Shown here one piece after another: positions 36,781 to 45,919 of a DNA stretch of 64,000 nucleotides (within the stretch, counting starts at the first letter, position 1; each line of letters begins with the position of its first letter). The position numbers were made by a program, and so were the translations under genes. The DNA is from Bradyrhizobium sp. AUGA SZCCT0283 (GTDB lineage: Bacteria; Pseudomonadota; Alphaproteobacteria; Rhizobiales; Xanthobacteraceae): NCBI RefSeq assembly GCF_018130385.1, contig NZ_JAFCLU010000001.1:124001-188000 (forward strand). Reading direction: 5' to 3'. The notes below the pieces were generated by a model. The model saw only the letters and a program-made list of their open reading frames with translations, did not search any database and was not told the origin of the DNA.

Positions 36781-38142
36781 TCAGGCTTGCGCCCCCGCCG
36801 GCGCAGCCTCCGTGCCGCCGCTGCGGCCAAGGTTGCCCCGGATCACGCGCATCACGACGGCCGGTTGCAGCAGCCGCGTCGGCGGCGCCTCCAGATTGGC
36901 GACTTCGAGAAAGGCGGTCGCCAGCCTTGCATCGTAACGCGCGGCCATGTGCAGCTTGCCGATATACCAGTTGATGAAGCGCACCTTCGCCGGGCGCGGC
37001 CCCTCGACCTTCGGATGCCGCAGGTCGTTGCCGACGGCAATGTCCCAGGGCGTATCGATCACGGCCGCGGCGCGGGCGAAGAAGCGCCGCGCCAGATCGG
37101 CCGCGCCGGCATCAAGGCATTCGCGCAACAGCATCGCTTCCTGCGCCGCCACTGTCATGCCTTGGCCGTAGACCGGATTAAAGCTGCACAAGGCGTCGCC
37201 GAACACCAGATAGGCTTTTGGAAATTCCGCCAGCCGCTCGTAACGCCGCCTCAAGTTCGCCGGATAGCGATAGCGGACGAAATCGCCGAGCGGCTCGGCA
37301 TGGGCCACGATGTCGTAGATGTCTGATGTCGGCAATGATCCGGCATAGGCGGCGAACAACTGGTCGTCGTCGGGGGCATGGTCGCCGAAATAGCCGCCAA
37401 TCGATACGATCCAGCGGTCCTCGGCCTGGTACAGGACCACGCCGTTGCGCCAGTTCGGCCCGCTGCCAGCGACTACGACCGCAAGCTTGCCGCCGAGATC
37501 GGTCGGGCGGCGGCGATAGAGGCGCGTGGTGTAGCCGATTCCGATCTCGATCCGCTCTTCTTCCGGCTTGGCGAAACCGAAGCTCTCGAGCCAGGCCGGG
37601 CTCGACGAGCCGCGGCCGGACGCATCGACCACGAGATCGGCGGTGATGCTGTGCTCGGCGCCGCTGCCAATTCTGGCGCGCACGCCCTTGATCGTCGCCC
37701 TGCCATCGTCGGCGATCAGCTCCTGCACGGCGCAATTCTCGATCACGCGCACATTCGGCAACGCCATCAGGCGGCGGCGCACGTGACCTTCCAGCACCGG
37801 ACGGGCGGCCAGCAAGCCGACCAGATCGCTCGGTGCCGATTTGATCGTGACACCATGGCCGATCCAGTTCACGTCGCCGGCAATGTCGCCCCTGACACCG
37901 CCGCTGGCGACGACCTCATCGGTCCAGCCCGGGAAGAAATTCTCGATGACGTTTCGGCCCCGCGCCAGCAGGCCATGCGCATGCCGCCCCTGCGGCACGC
38001 CCTTGCGCGGAATATCCGACTGTGGAAACGCATCGCGCTCCAGCACCGTGACGACGGCGTAGAAATCCGACAGCGCACGCGCGGCCAGCAAACCACCCAT
38101 GCTGGCGCCAATCACAATGGCATGCTGACCAATATGTTTCAT
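36781..38142 (-). CDS. FAD-dependent monooxygenase/epoxidase-like protein
   Basis: A 453-residue flavoprotein. The N-terminal dinucleotide-binding motif is IVIGASMGGLLAARAL (10-25), followed by VLERD. The middle DLVVDASGRGS and the C-terminal LVFGDALCSFNPVYGQGM supply the second FAD contact. The RKGVPQGRHAHGLLARG segment is typical of the LasC/geranylgeranyl-reductase-like monooxygenase group. The substrate is unknown and no regulator is adjacent. Confidence 0.83.
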   Translation of the reverse strand: MKHIGQHAIVIGASMGGLLAARALSDFYAVVTVLERDAFPQSDIPRKGVPQGRHAHGLLARGRNVIENFFPGWTDEVVASGGVRGDIAGDVNWIGHGVTIKSAPSDLVGLLAARPVLEGHVRRRLMALPNVRVIENCAVQELIADDGRATIKGVRARIGSGAEHSITADLVVDASGRGSSSPAWLESFGFAKPEEERIEIGIGYTTRLYRRRPTDLGGKLAVVVAGSGPNWRNGVVLYQAEDRWIVSIGGYFGDHAPDDDQLFAAYAGSLPTSDIYDIVAHAEPLGDFVRYRYPANLRRRYERLAEFPKAYLVFGDALCSFNPVYGQGMTVAAQEAMLLRECLDAGAADLARRFFARAAAVIDTPWDIAVGNDLRHPKVEGPRPAKVRFINWYIGKLHMAARYDARLATAFLEVANLEAPPTRLLQPAVVMRVIRGNLGRSGGTEAAPAGAQA

Positions 38143-38331
38143 CGCAATACTCCCGCTCTCTTTCGCCTGCAGCCCACAGGGTCTTCGCTGGTACGCGCGA
38201 ATGATCGGGCGGGTTGTGATGCTGACGTCACAAATTTGTCAGGGACGGCCTGAAACCGCGTCGCCCGTCATCCGTGAGCACGCGCGCTTGCGCATTGACC
38301 TCGCGGTTTTTCCCTGCGAATGGGGGCGATC

Positions 38332-39939
38332 ATGGAGGCCAGGTTTCAGATCTTTTTGATCCTGCTCGCCGTGCTGGCAGGGACCGCGCTGCTGGCGCGC
38401 CGAATCAATATCGCGCCGGCCATCCTGCTGCTGCTCGCCGGCATCGCGCTTGCCTTCGTGCCGGGCATGCCGGCGGTGGAATTGCCGCCTGAACTGGTGC
38501 TGCTTGTGGTACTGCCGCCGCTGATTTATTCGGCCAGCGTCGCCATGAGCTGGCGCGAGTTCAAATCCAACCTCCGCCCGATCATCCTGCTATCGGTCGG
38601 CTGCGTGATCTTCACCGCCTTTGCGGTTGCCGCGGCAACGCATTACCTGATCGGCCTGCCCTGGGGCACAGGCTTTCTGCTCGGAGCCATCGTCGCGCCG
38701 CCGGACGTGGTGGCGCCGCTGGCGATTGCCCGCAAGCTCGGCATGCCGCGCCGCATCCTCGTCGTGCTCGAGGGCGAGGGGCTCGCCAACGACGCCACCG
38801 CGCTGATCCTCTACCGGTTCGCGGTGGCAGCCATTTCGACCGGATTGTTCTCATTGCCGAAGGCGACAGGCGCGTTCGCGGCGATCGTCGTCTGCGAGAT
38901 CCTGTTCGGCGTGGCGGTGGGCTGGCTATCCCTGCGCGCCCGGCACCGCGCGCGGGATCCGCAGGTCGAGATCACGCTGTCGCTGATTACCCCCTATCTC
39001 GCCTACTGGATTCCCGAACATCTCGGCGGCTCCGGCGTGATCGCGACGGTCGCTTGCGGCCTCTACATCAGCTGGAACGGGCCGCTCTTCATCTCGTCCG
39101 CGACCCGGCTGCAGGGCATTTTCTTCTGGGACCTCGTCATTTTTCTGGTCGAGGGCCTGCTGTTCCTGCTGACCGGATTCCAGATGCGGCTTTTGTTCGA
39201 GAAATCGAAGGCGTTTCCGCTGCAGGACATCCTGCTCACCACCGCGCTGGTTGCTGTCATCGTCATCGTCGCGCGCTTTGCCTGGGTCTATCCCGCAACC
39301 TATCTGCCGCGGCTGCTCAGCAGGCGAACGCGCGACCGCGATCCGTCGCCCTCCTGGCAGGCCGTGTTCGTGGTCGCCTTCACCGGGGTACGCGGCGCGG
39401 TGTCGCTGGCTGCGGCGCTGGCGCTGCCGTTCGCGCTGCCGGGCGGCGAGGCCTTTCCCCACCGCGACATGATCCTGTTCGTGGCCTTCGGTGTCATCTT
39501 CATCACGCTGGTGGGACTGGGGCTGGGATTGCCGCCGGTGGCGCGATGGCTCGGCGTCACCAGGGACGGCCGCACCGAACATCTGGCGGAGCATGAAGCC
39601 GAGATCGCGGCGCGCCGCGAGGCGCTCGATGCGGCGCTCAAATCGCTCGACGCCATCACCGACGACCGCGAACTTTCCGACGAAGTCGTCAAGCTGCTGC
39701 GCGCGCGGCACGAGGTCCGCAGCAACCAGCTCCCCGACGTGCTCGATCCCGACGCCCACGATGTCTCGGCGGCCGGCACCGCCCTGACGCGCGAGCTGAT
39801 CGCAGCCGAACGGAAATTCATCCACGCCCTGCTGCGCGACGGCAGGATCACCGACGAAACCAGGCGGCGGATCGAGCGCGACCTCGATCTGGAGGAAGCG
39901 AGTCTCAGCAACCGGGAGTATCGAAAGATCCCGCTATAA
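38332..39939 (+). CDS. Na+/H+ antiporter, CPA1 family
   Basis: A 535-residue cation/proton antiporter (539 if the ATG at 38320 is used; GGGGGCG sits closer to the 38332 ATG). About 12 helices. Ion-path motifs are APPDVVAP and EGEGLANDATALILYRFAV with the conserved Asn-Asp. FTGVRGAVSLAAALALP is the late-helix signature. A C-terminal cytoplasmic helical tail follows (about 420-535) with many charged residues. It is likely involved in pH or sodium homeostasis. Confidence 0.9.
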   Translation: MEARFQIFLILLAVLAGTALLARRINIAPAILLLLAGIALAFVPGMPAVELPPELVLLVVLPPLIYSASVAMSWREFKSNLRPIILLSVGCVIFTAFAVAAATHYLIGLPWGTGFLLGAIVAPPDVVAPLAIARKLGMPRRILVVLEGEGLANDATALILYRFAVAAISTGLFSLPKATGAFAAIVVCEILFGVAVGWLSLRARHRARDPQVEITLSLITPYLAYWIPEHLGGSGVIATVACGLYISWNGPLFISSATRLQGIFFWDLVIFLVEGLLFLLTGFQMRLLFEKSKAFPLQDILLTTALVAVIVIVARFAWVYPATYLPRLLSRRTRDRDPSPSWQAVFVVAFTGVRGAVSLAAALALPFALPGGEAFPHRDMILFVAFGVIFITLVGLGLGLPPVARWLGVTRDGRTEHLAEHEAEIAARREALDAALKSLDAITDDRELSDEVVKLLRARHEVRSNQLPDVLDPDAHDVSAAGTALTRELIAAERKFIHALLRDGRITDETRRRIERDLDLEEASLSNREYRKIPL

Positions 39940-39944
39940 AGGTC

Positions 39945-40086
39945 GTCATTGCCTGCGACAAACGCGAAGCATTTGCGCAAGGGAGCGAGGCGACGAAGCA
40001 ATCCATCCTTTGTTTCGTCGCCCGTGAGATGGATTGCTTCGCGGAGCCTGTCATCGGGCGGGCACGACCCGTTGGCTCGCAATGAC
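39945..40086. repeat. GTCATTGC-ended dispersed repeat, copy 2
   Basis: About 142 bp with inverted ends GTCATTGCC (39945) and GCAATGAC (40079-40086). The interior holds GCGACGAAGCAATCCATCC and, inverted, GATGGATTGCTTCG. Its left part is the reverse complement of the right part of the copy at 21530-21638. It lies between convergent genes. Confidence 0.82.
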
Positions 40087-40103
40087 GATGGTTGGAGTTC
40101 AGC

Positions 40104-41444
40104 CTACTCCGCCGCCGCGCTCCTGCCGGGACGACCGACATAGCCGGCCGCGTCGCCGAACCGCTCGATCATGACCGCGGCGAGGTCCTTGGCCTTGCTG
40201 GTGACGCAGGCGCCGGAGCGCACCGCATAGCGATCCTGGTGCTTGACGTGCGGCGGCGCCTCGCCCTTCTGCAGCGCGCGGGCGGCATCCATCACCAGCT
40301 TGCGGAAATGCAGGATGCCGAGATCGGTCGGGCCGAGATGTTCGCGGGTGCGGTCGGCGATCGGTCCCTGGCTGTCCTGCACGGCGGCGTCCTGTTCGGA
40401 CACGCCCTTGATGCCGGTGTAGCTATGGGTCTTCTGCAGCTTGCGATCGATCAGATAATCGTTCGACTTGTTACGCAGCGGAACATAATTCTCGTCGACC
40501 ACGGCCATCACGCCGTTGCCGCGGGCGTAGCCGTCGCGCTCGGCCTGTGTCAGCGGGCGTTCCGGATTCCAGGCATAGGTGAAGATCCAGCAATTGGTAT
40601 CCGTCACTGGAACAAAGCTCTGGCCGAAAATATTCTCACCCGGCATCGAACTCGGCGCATAGGCGTGAACCGGCATCAAAAACTGGGCGATGCGCCAGTA
40701 GATGTTGTCGGAGCCAGTCAACCGGCCGCCCGCGACAGTCAGGCCGGCCTCGTGCGGATTGATCCTGATCACCGGGCGCGGGTCTTCGGCGATCCATCGC
40801 ATGTGATCGGTCGCGACCCGCGTCAACGGATTCACAAAGTGCTTCTTGATGTCGAGGATCTCGTTCTCTTCCTTCTCGAAGGAGAGATGCGCGAAGGTGA
40901 AATGCGCGGTGTCGATCGAGCCTTCCAGCGCCTGCACCCAGTTGCAGTCCTGCCATTTCTTCGAGACATAACGGTGCGAGGCCGGCACCAGCGCCATTTC
41001 CAGATCAGGCAGTTCGGGCATCTCCTCGGCCGGGCCCATATAGGCCCAGATCATGTCGCCCCATTCGCGCACCGGATAGGACTTGATGCGGATCAGGTCT
41101 TTTGCGTTGAGGTCGGGATAGGAGGTCGGCATGTCGACGCAGCGCCCGTCGGTATCGAACTTCCAGCCGTGATAGACGCAGCGGATGCCGCATTCCTCGT
41201 TGCGCCCAAGCCAGAGATTGGCGCCACGGTGCGGGCAATATTGATCGATGACGCCGACGACGCCGCGGCTGTCGCGGAAGGCGAGCAACTCCTCACCCAT
41301 GACGACGATCTTCTTCGGTGGACCGTCGGCTTCCGGCAATTCCTCTGACAGCAGCACGGGGATCCAGAACCGGCGCAGCAACTCGCCCATGCCTGTTCCC
41401 GGTCCACTCTCGGTGAGGAATTTGTTGTCTTCTGCGCGGAGCAT
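40104..41444 (-). CDS. Rieske [2Fe-2S] aromatic ring-hydroxylating oxygenase, phthalate 4,5-dioxygenase-like
   Basis: A 446-residue oxygenase large subunit. The Rieske cluster ligands are Cys70, His72, Cys89 and His92 (CPHRGANL and CVYHGW). The mononuclear iron site is GSIDTAHFTFAH. The NKFLTESGPGTGMGELLRRFWIPV start is characteristic of the phthalate-dioxygenase-like group. A reductase partner is not adjacent. The substrate is unknown, probably an aromatic acid. It is transcribed leftwards, downstream of the TIR gene. Confidence 0.9.
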   Translation of the reverse strand: MLRAEDNKFLTESGPGTGMGELLRRFWIPVLLSEELPEADGPPKKIVVMGEELLAFRDSRGVVGVIDQYCPHRGANLWLGRNEECGIRCVYHGWKFDTDGRCVDMPTSYPDLNAKDLIRIKSYPVREWGDMIWAYMGPAEEMPELPDLEMALVPASHRYVSKKWQDCNWVQALEGSIDTAHFTFAHLSFEKEENEILDIKKHFVNPLTRVATDHMRWIAEDPRPVIRINPHEAGLTVAGGRLTGSDNIYWRIAQFLMPVHAYAPSSMPGENIFGQSFVPVTDTNCWIFTYAWNPERPLTQAERDGYARGNGVMAVVDENYVPLRNKSNDYLIDRKLQKTHSYTGIKGVSEQDAAVQDSQGPIADRTREHLGPTDLGILHFRKLVMDAARALQKGEAPPHVKHQDRYAVRSGACVTSKAKDLAAVMIERFGDAAGYVGRPGRSAAAE

Positions 41445-41568
41445 GGGGGGCCTCCGGGTTCTTGTTTTGCTTTTCCCGGAGATTGGCGCAGACGCGACTA
41501 GGCGTCAACGTGTCTTGCGGGGCCGCGACGCGCGGCCCCACTTGTCTTTGGTCCAGCGGGTAGCGCCG

Positions 41569-43074
41569 TCACGCCGCTGCGTTCAGCCCGACCTTCGGTT
41601 GCTCGCCCGAGACGATCCGGCCAAGCGCCAGCAGGACCTTGGAGGTGAAATCTTCATTTAGAACGCGCGTGCTGTCACAGAAGGCCTGCAGCACGGTTAC
41701 GAACTCGACCTTGTTTTGCAAAAGCTGCGCGTCGTCGGTCGCAAGCATTTTATGCGCGGCCGCATAAAGCTTGCTTTTCTGTTCCTCCCAGATTCTCGAC
41801 TTCCTGTCGATCTCGCCAGTCGGCAGATCACCCAGGATTTGAAGAATGCTTTCGGGCTCGTTCAAGCCGGCGTCCTGGCTGTACCACAGCAGGTAATCCA
41901 GTTGCTGGATCATCTCGGCAATTTTTCCACGCAGACCTGGCTGCAATGTCGCATTGAAGCTATTCGGCGAAAATTCGCTCGTCTTGCCTTCAAGGAACAT
42001 GAAGCGATACTGCAGCCCGATGGAAATCGCCTTCAGCAGCATCGTTGTGGTCGGATCACCGTAATCCTTGTATCTGATCTCGACGATGTAGATGTGAAAT
42101 TCGCGTACGCCGCTGTAATAGATGACGCTTCGCGCGACGAACATTCTGAACGCACGGTCCTTTTCCTGCGAGGTGACGACCTGCCGGTTGTCCCGGAAAT
42201 CGCCGCGCATGGCAGCCGACACCAGCATTTGAATGGTGGAAGTCCAGCAGCGGGCGATGTCTTCCTCTCCGATATTCTCGGCGAACTGGGACCAGGGAAC
42301 TGGCCCCCCTTGCGGCGTCTGAAATCCGAACGAATCGAACCGCCCGAAGAATTCGACGGTTGCATCAGACAAGGCGTCCACATGGCCGGGACGGCCCGCC
42401 GCGAGGCTGGTGCGAACGACGATCTTGCGTTCAGGAAAATTCTCCTGATAGACGCGCTTCTGCAACTCAAGATGAATGACGTTAAGGAGGCGCGCGGAGG
42501 ACTCGAGCAATTGTGCATTGAAAGCCTCGAGCTCTTCCTCGGAAAGCTGGATCGAGTGATTGATGATGCCCTGGATGCGCTTGAACAGCTTGAATATCGG
42601 AGTTTTCTTCATGGCGATGTTGGTCCCGCCTGCCGGGCTCGCCGGATTTTTCAGGGCGGCCGGGTCCACGACCATCGGTTCGAACGGTGCATTGATCTGC
42701 AGCGCCTGAATGTCGGACATGGTCTCCGGCGTTTTGGTGAAAACGGCGATCGGAATCATGATCCGGTCCTGGGTCGGGAAATGCTCCATCTTCGGCGAAT
42801 GCGAAATCGAGGCATCGAAATAGCCGACTTCGAAGCCGGTGAACGAATGGCTCACTTTTTGTTTGCCGGTGGCAACGACCAGCAGAATGTCGGTGTCGTC
42901 AAGATCGGCCTTCAGCCGCTCACGCCAGTTCGAGCCAAGCGAGAATTCGACGTCAATGGTCAGCTTGAGAATGGTGGGATTGAAAGCGCGCCGCAGCTCT
43001 TCAGCGATCGCGGTGGCGAGATCCCGATCCTCGGAAGAATAACTGATGAATACGTGGAGCCGTTCTTCTGCCAT
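41569..43074 (-). CDS. TIR domain-containing protein with unrecognised C-terminal region
   Basis: A 501-residue protein. The N-terminal TIR domain (about 5-135) opens with LHVFISYSSEDRD and continues with SLGSNWRERL, DILLVVATGKQ and SHSFTGFEVGYF. Glu82 sits where NAD-cleaving TIRs have their catalytic glutamate. Residues 160-501 match nothing I know. They hold a helix-rich start, then DFRDNRQVVTSQEKDRAF, a strand-rich middle (FHIYIVEIRYKDYG) and a helical end. The frame extends to 43128, but ATG 43074 follows GGGGGTG. Hand counts of two 60-base lines gave 30 and 26 G+C against 37 in the next gene, suggesting acquired DNA. Confidence 0.85.
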   Translation of the reverse strand: MAEERLHVFISYSSEDRDLATAIAEELRRAFNPTILKLTIDVEFSLGSNWRERLKADLDDTDILLVVATGKQKVSHSFTGFEVGYFDASISHSPKMEHFPTQDRIMIPIAVFTKTPETMSDIQALQINAPFEPMVVDPAALKNPASPAGGTNIAMKKTPIFKLFKRIQGIINHSIQLSEEELEAFNAQLLESSARLLNVIHLELQKRVYQENFPERKIVVRTSLAAGRPGHVDALSDATVEFFGRFDSFGFQTPQGGPVPWSQFAENIGEEDIARCWTSTIQMLVSAAMRGDFRDNRQVVTSQEKDRAFRMFVARSVIYYSGVREFHIYIVEIRYKDYGDPTTTMLLKAISIGLQYRFMFLEGKTSEFSPNSFNATLQPGLRGKIAEMIQQLDYLLWYSQDAGLNEPESILQILGDLPTGEIDRKSRIWEEQKSKLYAAAHKMLATDDAQLLQNKVEFVTVLQAFCDSTRVLNEDFTSKVLLALGRIVSGEQPKVGLNAAA

Positions 43075-43268
43075 TTCGCACCCCCGAAAAATATCGCTTT
43101 GGGTTGGATCGATAGACACCTCTTGCAACGGATGGTTGCGTATGGGGCGAGCCTAACCGGCGCGCGCCACCGGCAAATGTAACGCAGTTCACAGAGGAGA
43201 ATTTTATGTGGCGAAGAGGGGCCGGGATCACGAGATGGCGACGCTAGGCCGCACGCGGCGCGCCATCT

Positions 43269-44162
43269 TCACACCGGCCTTTCCCCTTTCACGGTGACGC
43301 GCGTGCCTGATCTTGTGTGCGGCCAATAATCCCACATCGCGCGGTGTTGGGCGCAGCGGTTGTCCCAGAACGCGATGGCGTGTTCGGTCCAGCGGAAGCG
43401 GCACTGGAACAGCGGGTTCTCCGCGTGCTGGTACAGATAGGCCAGCATGGCATCGCTCTCGTCGCGCGGGATGCCGATGATGAAGCGGGTGAAGCCGCGG
43501 TTGACGTAGAGCGCCTTCTTGCCCGTGACGGGGTGCGTGCGCACCACCGGGTGTTCGGCGCGCGGATATTCCGGGCGGTCGGCGACGCCATAATTGGCGT
43601 AGAGCCCGCGATAGGTCTGCTCGCCGTCATGCAGCGCGGTCAGCCCGTCGAGATAGGTCTTCATGCGGTCCGATAGCGCCTCGTAGGCGGCGTACATATT
43701 GGCGAACAGCGTGTCGCCGCCGCGCGGCGGGCATCGCCTGATATAGAGGATCGAGCCCATCGGTGGCTCGACGTCGCAGGAGACGTCGGTGTGCCAGCCC
43801 TCTCCATTGGCGCGCGGGGAATCCTTGTCGGCGTAGATCCTCATCAGCGCCGGGTCGCCCTCGTTGGGCGCAGCCGGATGCACATGCAATTCGCCAAACT
43901 TGCGCCCGAACGCGAGGTGCTGCTGCGGGGTGATGTGCTGGTCGCGAAAGAAAATCACGAGATTTTCGGCGAGCGCGCGATGGATTTCATCCATTTGGCG
44001 ATTGGAGCGCGTGTCGTCCGATACGAGCTTGCCGATGTCGACGCCTGATATCTCCGCGCCGATGATCGGCGTGAGTTTTTCGACAGCAATGGTCTCGTAA
44101 GGTTCGGCTTCAGCGGCGAGGTGGCGATAACGCGGTCCCTGTTTGCCGGACAGCGAAGACAT
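43269..44162 (-). CDS. TauD/TfdA-family Fe(II)/2-oxoglutarate dioxygenase
   Basis: A 297-residue oxygenase that couples 2-oxoglutarate decarboxylation to substrate hydroxylation. Iron ligands are His124 and Asp126 (GWHTDVS), with the distal His in CAQHRAMWDYW, and Arg in TRSGTRVTVKG binds 2-oxoglutarate. The start has LTPIIGAEISGVDIG, the standard lead-in. Taurine, 2,4-D and other carboxylates or sulfonates are family substrates; none can be chosen here. Confidence 0.9.
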   Translation of the reverse strand: MSSLSGKQGPRYRHLAAEAEPYETIAVEKLTPIIGAEISGVDIGKLVSDDTRSNRQMDEIHRALAENLVIFFRDQHITPQQHLAFGRKFGELHVHPAAPNEGDPALMRIYADKDSPRANGEGWHTDVSCDVEPPMGSILYIRRCPPRGGDTLFANMYAAYEALSDRMKTYLDGLTALHDGEQTYRGLYANYGVADRPEYPRAEHPVVRTHPVTGKKALYVNRGFTRFIIGIPRDESDAMLAYLYQHAENPLFQCRFRWTEHAIAFWDNRCAQHRAMWDYWPHTRSGTRVTVKGERPV

Positions 44163-44232
44163 GGGCGTTCTCCCAATCGTTCTTGATTGGGATCATCGTA
44201 GCTCAGGCGATACGAAGTGCAATGCACGTGGC

Positions 44233-44355
44233 TCGTCGTCCCTGCGAACGCAGGGACCCATAACCACAAGAGGTTGTTGTTGTACGGGCTGGAGCTACAG
44301 CGCGGCATAACCACGAAATCCTGTGGCTATGGGTCCCCGCGTTCGCGGGGACGAC
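44233..44355. repeat. Paired palindromic repeat (CGTCCCTGCG family), copy B
   Basis: The left hairpin is GTCCCTGCG-AA-CGCAGGGAC (44238-44257) and the right hairpin is GTCCCCGCG-TT-CGCGGGGAC (44333-44352). The ends are inverted like copy A at 18424-18546, and both carry GTGGCT just before the right hairpin. It lies between the TauD-like gene and ispG. Confidence 0.85.
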
Positions 44356-44364
44356 AGAGAAATA

Positions 44365-45651
44365 TTACTCCGCCGCCGTCGTCTCCGGCGCCTTGGCGCC
44401 TGCGCCATAGCGCTGGTCGATATAATCGATCACCAGCGCCTTGAAGTCGGCGGCGATGGTCGGCCCGCGCAGGGTGCGGAACTTCTTGCCGTCGACGAAG
44501 ACAGGGGCAGCCGGCGCTTCGCCGGTACCGGGCAAGGAGATGCCGATATTGGCGTGCTTGGATTCGCCAGGGCCGTTGACGATGCAGCCCATGACAGCGA
44601 CGTTGAGCGTCTCGACGCCGGGATATTGCGTTTTCCAGCCCGGCATTTCCTCGCGGATGAAATCCTGGATCGAGCGCGCCAGCTCCTGGAAGGTGGTCGA
44701 GGTGGTGCGGCCGCAGCCCGGGCATGCCGCGACCAGCGGCACGAAGGTGCGGAAGCCCATGGTCTGCAGCAATTCCTGCGCGACCTGAACTTCCAGCGTG
44801 CGGTCGCCGCCGGGCTCGGGGGTCAGCGAAATGCGGATGGTGTCGCCGATGCCGTCCTGCAGCAGGATGCCGAGCGCCGCGGACGACGCCACGATGCCCT
44901 TCGATCCCATGCCGGCCTCGGTGAGGCCAAGATGGATCGCATAATCCGAGCGCGAGGCAAGCGTCTGATAGACCGCGATCAGGTCCTGCACGGCGGAAAC
45001 CTTCGCCGACAGGATCATGCGGTTCTTCGGCATGCCGAGCTCTTGGGCGCGGGCCGCCGACAGCAAGGCCGACTGCACCATGGCTTCGCGGGTCACCGCG
45101 CGCGCGTCGCGCGGGTTTGCTGACGCCGTGTTCTCGTCCATCAGCTTGGTCAGCAGCTCCTGGTCGAGCGAACCCCAGTTGGCGCCGATGCGGACCGGCT
45201 TGTTGTTCTTGTTGGCGATCTCGATGATGTCAGCGAACTGGGTGTCGCGCTTGTTCTTGAAGCCGACATTGCCGGGATTGATGCGGTATTTGTCGAGCGC
45301 CTCGGCGCAGGCCGGATATTCGGCGAGCAGCTTGTGGCCGATATAGTGGAAGTCGCCGATCAGGGGCGTGGTGATGCCGCGCTTGCGCAGGCCGTCGCGG
45401 ATATGCGGAACGGCGGCGGCCGCCTCCTCGCGATCGACGGTGATGCGCACCATTTCCGATCCGGCGCGCGACAGCGCCGCGACCTGTGCGATCGTGCCTT
45501 CGACATCGGCGGTGTCGGTATTGGTCATCGACTGCACGACGATCGGCGCCCCCCCGCCGACGGCGACATTGCCGACCATGACTTGGGTGGTTTTATGCCG
45601 GGCGCGGGGGCCAGCGACGTCGTCTTGCGGAATTAGTTCGGGCTTGTTCAT
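44365..45651 (-). CDS. ispG: 4-hydroxy-3-methylbut-2-enyl-diphosphate synthase (flavodoxin) IspG
   Basis: IspG (GcpE) makes HMBPP from methylerythritol cyclodiphosphate in the MEP isoprenoid pathway and holds a [4Fe-4S] cluster. The protein is 428 residues. Cluster ligands are in ACPGCGRT and [29 protein letters not shown] and [12 protein letters not shown] are further signatures. The frame starts at 45681; the ATG at 45651 (MNKPELIPQ) is preceded by GAGG and is preferred. Its product pathway feeds the prenyl synthase at 32160. Confidence 0.95.
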   Translation of the reverse strand: MNKPELIPQDDVAGPRARHKTTQVMVGNVAVGGGAPIVVQSMTNTDTADVEGTIAQVAALSRAGSEMVRITVDREEAAAAVPHIRDGLRKRGITTPLIGDFHYIGHKLLAEYPACAEALDKYRINPGNVGFKNKRDTQFADIIEIANKNNKPVRIGANWGSLDQELLTKLMDENTASANPRDARAVTREAMVQSALLSAARAQELGMPKNRMILSAKVSAVQDLIAVYQTLASRSDYAIHLGLTEAGMGSKGIVASSAALGILLQDGIGDTIRISLTPEPGGDRTLEVQVAQELLQTMGFRTFVPLVAACPGCGRTTSTTFQELARSIQDFIREEMPGWKTQYPGVETLNVAVMGCIVNGPGESKHANIGISLPGTGEAPAAPVFVDGKKFRTLRGPTIAADFKALVIDYIDQRYGAGAKAPETTAAE

Positions 45652-45919
45652 GGGGCCTCGAATATCAGGTTTTGATGACATTCACCAAGGGGGGCGCGAA
45701 AGGTCTGTGCGCCCCGTCACGCTTCGGATTTTTGCATTGTATATTCAATAGCTTAGGCCGGTCACGGCGGCCGGAAGCAGGGCAGTAATACCGCGACTTC
45801 CGTTATCCGCTATATTGGACAGGAATCGCCGAATTGAAAGGGCGAGCACCCTTCCCGGCCGCCTTTTCATAGCCCGATGCGGGCCCTAGCATCGGCCTCA
45901 AAATAACGGGAGGCCAACA

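Noticed and set aside
41716..43182. 488-codon plus-strand open frame opposite the TIR gene
   Set aside because: The minus strand has a recognisable TIR domain; this frame has no domain and no good start.
41569..44162. Multi-gene defence island around the TIR and dioxygenase genes
   Set aside because: No nuclease, helicase, ThsA, integrase or other defence partner is adjacent, so only the single TIR gene can be supported.
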